Assembly: GCA_902496505.1 (NCBI GenBank)
Contig: CABVBB010000131.1
Span: 1-6,311, forward strand
Direction of reading: 5' to 3'
Source: an uncultured Peptococcaceae bacterium
GTDB taxonomy: Bacteria > Bacillota > Peptococcia > Peptococcales > Peptococcaceae
Length of the DNA stretch: 6,311 nucleotides
The position numbers and the translations under genes were made by a program. Positions 5,762 through 6,311 of this stretch are shown piece after piece; position 1 is the stretch's first letter; every line of letters starts with the position of its first letter. The notes below the pieces were generated by a model, which was given only the letters and a program-made list of their open reading frames with translations, made no database searches and was not told the DNA's origin.

Positions 5762-6311
5762 GTGGCCGAACTGCTCACTTTATCGCTTTTTGTATTGTCC
5801 TTGGCCATCTGTCTGGTGGGACATTTTTCTATCCTGGCCGCGCTGGTCTTTGGCCTTTTCTGCTTCGGCGGTTATGCGCTCTATCAGGGGCATTCGCTCG
5901 CTCAGGTGGGACGCATGCTCTGGGAGGGCGCATTCAAAGTCAAGCTGATCCTGCTCATTTTTGTTTTCATCGGCCTCTTGACCGCCGCCTGGCGCGCTTC
6001 CGGCACCATCAGTTATATCATCGTGCAGGGCGTCGAACTGATCGCTCCCCGCTATTTCGTTCTCTGCACGTTTTTGCTCTGCTCAGTGGTCTCTTTTTTG
6101 ACCGGCACCTCTTTTGGCACAGCGGGTACAGTGGGTGTCATCTGCATGATGCTCTCTGATGCGCTGGGCTTGGATCCGCTCTTAAGCGGCGGCGCCATCC
6201 TCTCCGGCATTTTCTTCGGTGATCGGGCTTCTCCTATGTCTTCCAGCGCCCAGTTGGTCTGTGTCTTAACGGGAACCGACATCTATGCCAATATCCGCGC
6301 CATGATGCGCA
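5762..6311 (+). CDS. NhaC-family Na+/H+ antiporter (N-terminal 183 residues, cut by the right edge)
   Basis: An integral membrane antiporter that exchanges Na+ for protons, or a related exchanger such as malate-2H+/Na+-lactate. The visible part has helices at about 4-20, 23-40, 60-76, 98-113 and 118-132. Hallmarks are GTSFGTAGTVGV (114-125) and SGIFFGDRASPMSSSAQLV (148-166), matching the conserved FGD(K/R)xSP segment of this family. The SSSA after the proline replaces the SDTT seen in classical NhaC, so a subgroup with another substrate is possible. GTG at 5762 is chosen because AAAGGAGG lies 7 nt upstream; no competing ATG exists before codon 52. NhaC proteins are usually about 450-500 residues, so well over half the gene lies outside the window. 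It is transcribed alone in the visible part, away from the rest. Confidence 0.88.
   Translation, partial: MAELLTLSLFVLSLAICLVGHFSILAALVFGLFCFGGYALYQGHSLAQVGRMLWEGAFKVKLILLIFVFIGLLTAAWRASGTISYIIVQGVELIAPRYFVLCTFLLCSVVSFLTGTSFGTAGTVGVICMMLSDALGLDPLLSGGAILSGIFFGDRASPMSSSAQLVCVLTGTDIYANIRAMMR

Noticed and set aside
5425..6159. 244-codon plus-strand frame spanning the divergent gap
   Set aside because: It is antisense to the membrane protein gene on its left and out of frame with the clear NhaC gene on its right. It would also read across both promoters and has no recognisable domain.

Overview
The window looks like a chromosomal segment from a fairly GC-rich member of the Firmicutes (Bacillota). 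Evidence: Shine-Dalgarno sites of the AAGGAGG/GGAGG type precede nearly every gene at 5-9 nt, promoters are sigma-A-like (three copies of GGTATAAT, two of them with an upstream TG), and intrinsic terminators with U-tracts are present. A Negativicutes-type host is possible, but nothing here proves it. No tRNA, rRNA, CRISPR, insertion sequence or phage gene was seen.

Layout, left to right. (1) 1-263: the 5' end of a minus-strand gene leaving the left edge (first 30 codons of a possible membrane protein), with its own promoter and a perfect 14-bp palindrome near the predicted transcription start, then the terminator of the next gene. (2) 264-1724, minus: a 14-TM-type DHA2 major facilitator drug/H+ antiporter with its own promoter and terminator. 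(3) 1873-3958, minus: a housekeeping unit, prfA (release factor RF1) then prmC (the methyltransferase that modifies the RF1/RF2 GGQ glutamine), only 2 nt apart, with a promoter upstream and a strong terminator after prmC. (4) 3996-5659, minus: a likely accessory operon of a small four-helix membrane protein of unknown function, a YvbK-like GNAT acetyltransferase, a short leader region with two possible mini-ORFs, and a RimJ/RimL-type GNAT acetyltransferase. (5) 5762-6311, plus: the N-terminal 183 residues of an NhaC-family Na+/H+ antiporter, divergent from the membrane protein gene and cut by the right edge.

Functional links: RF1 and PrmC form a well-known enzyme-substrate pair in translation termination. 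The rest are separate accessory functions (drug efflux, small-molecule or protein acetylation, Na+/pH homeostasis) with no evident shared pathway. I do not see a convincing new multi-gene system. The parts most worth a second look are the mini-ORF chain before the RimJ-like gene, the operator-like palindromes at the left-edge and prfA promoters, and the unknown 130-aa membrane protein.
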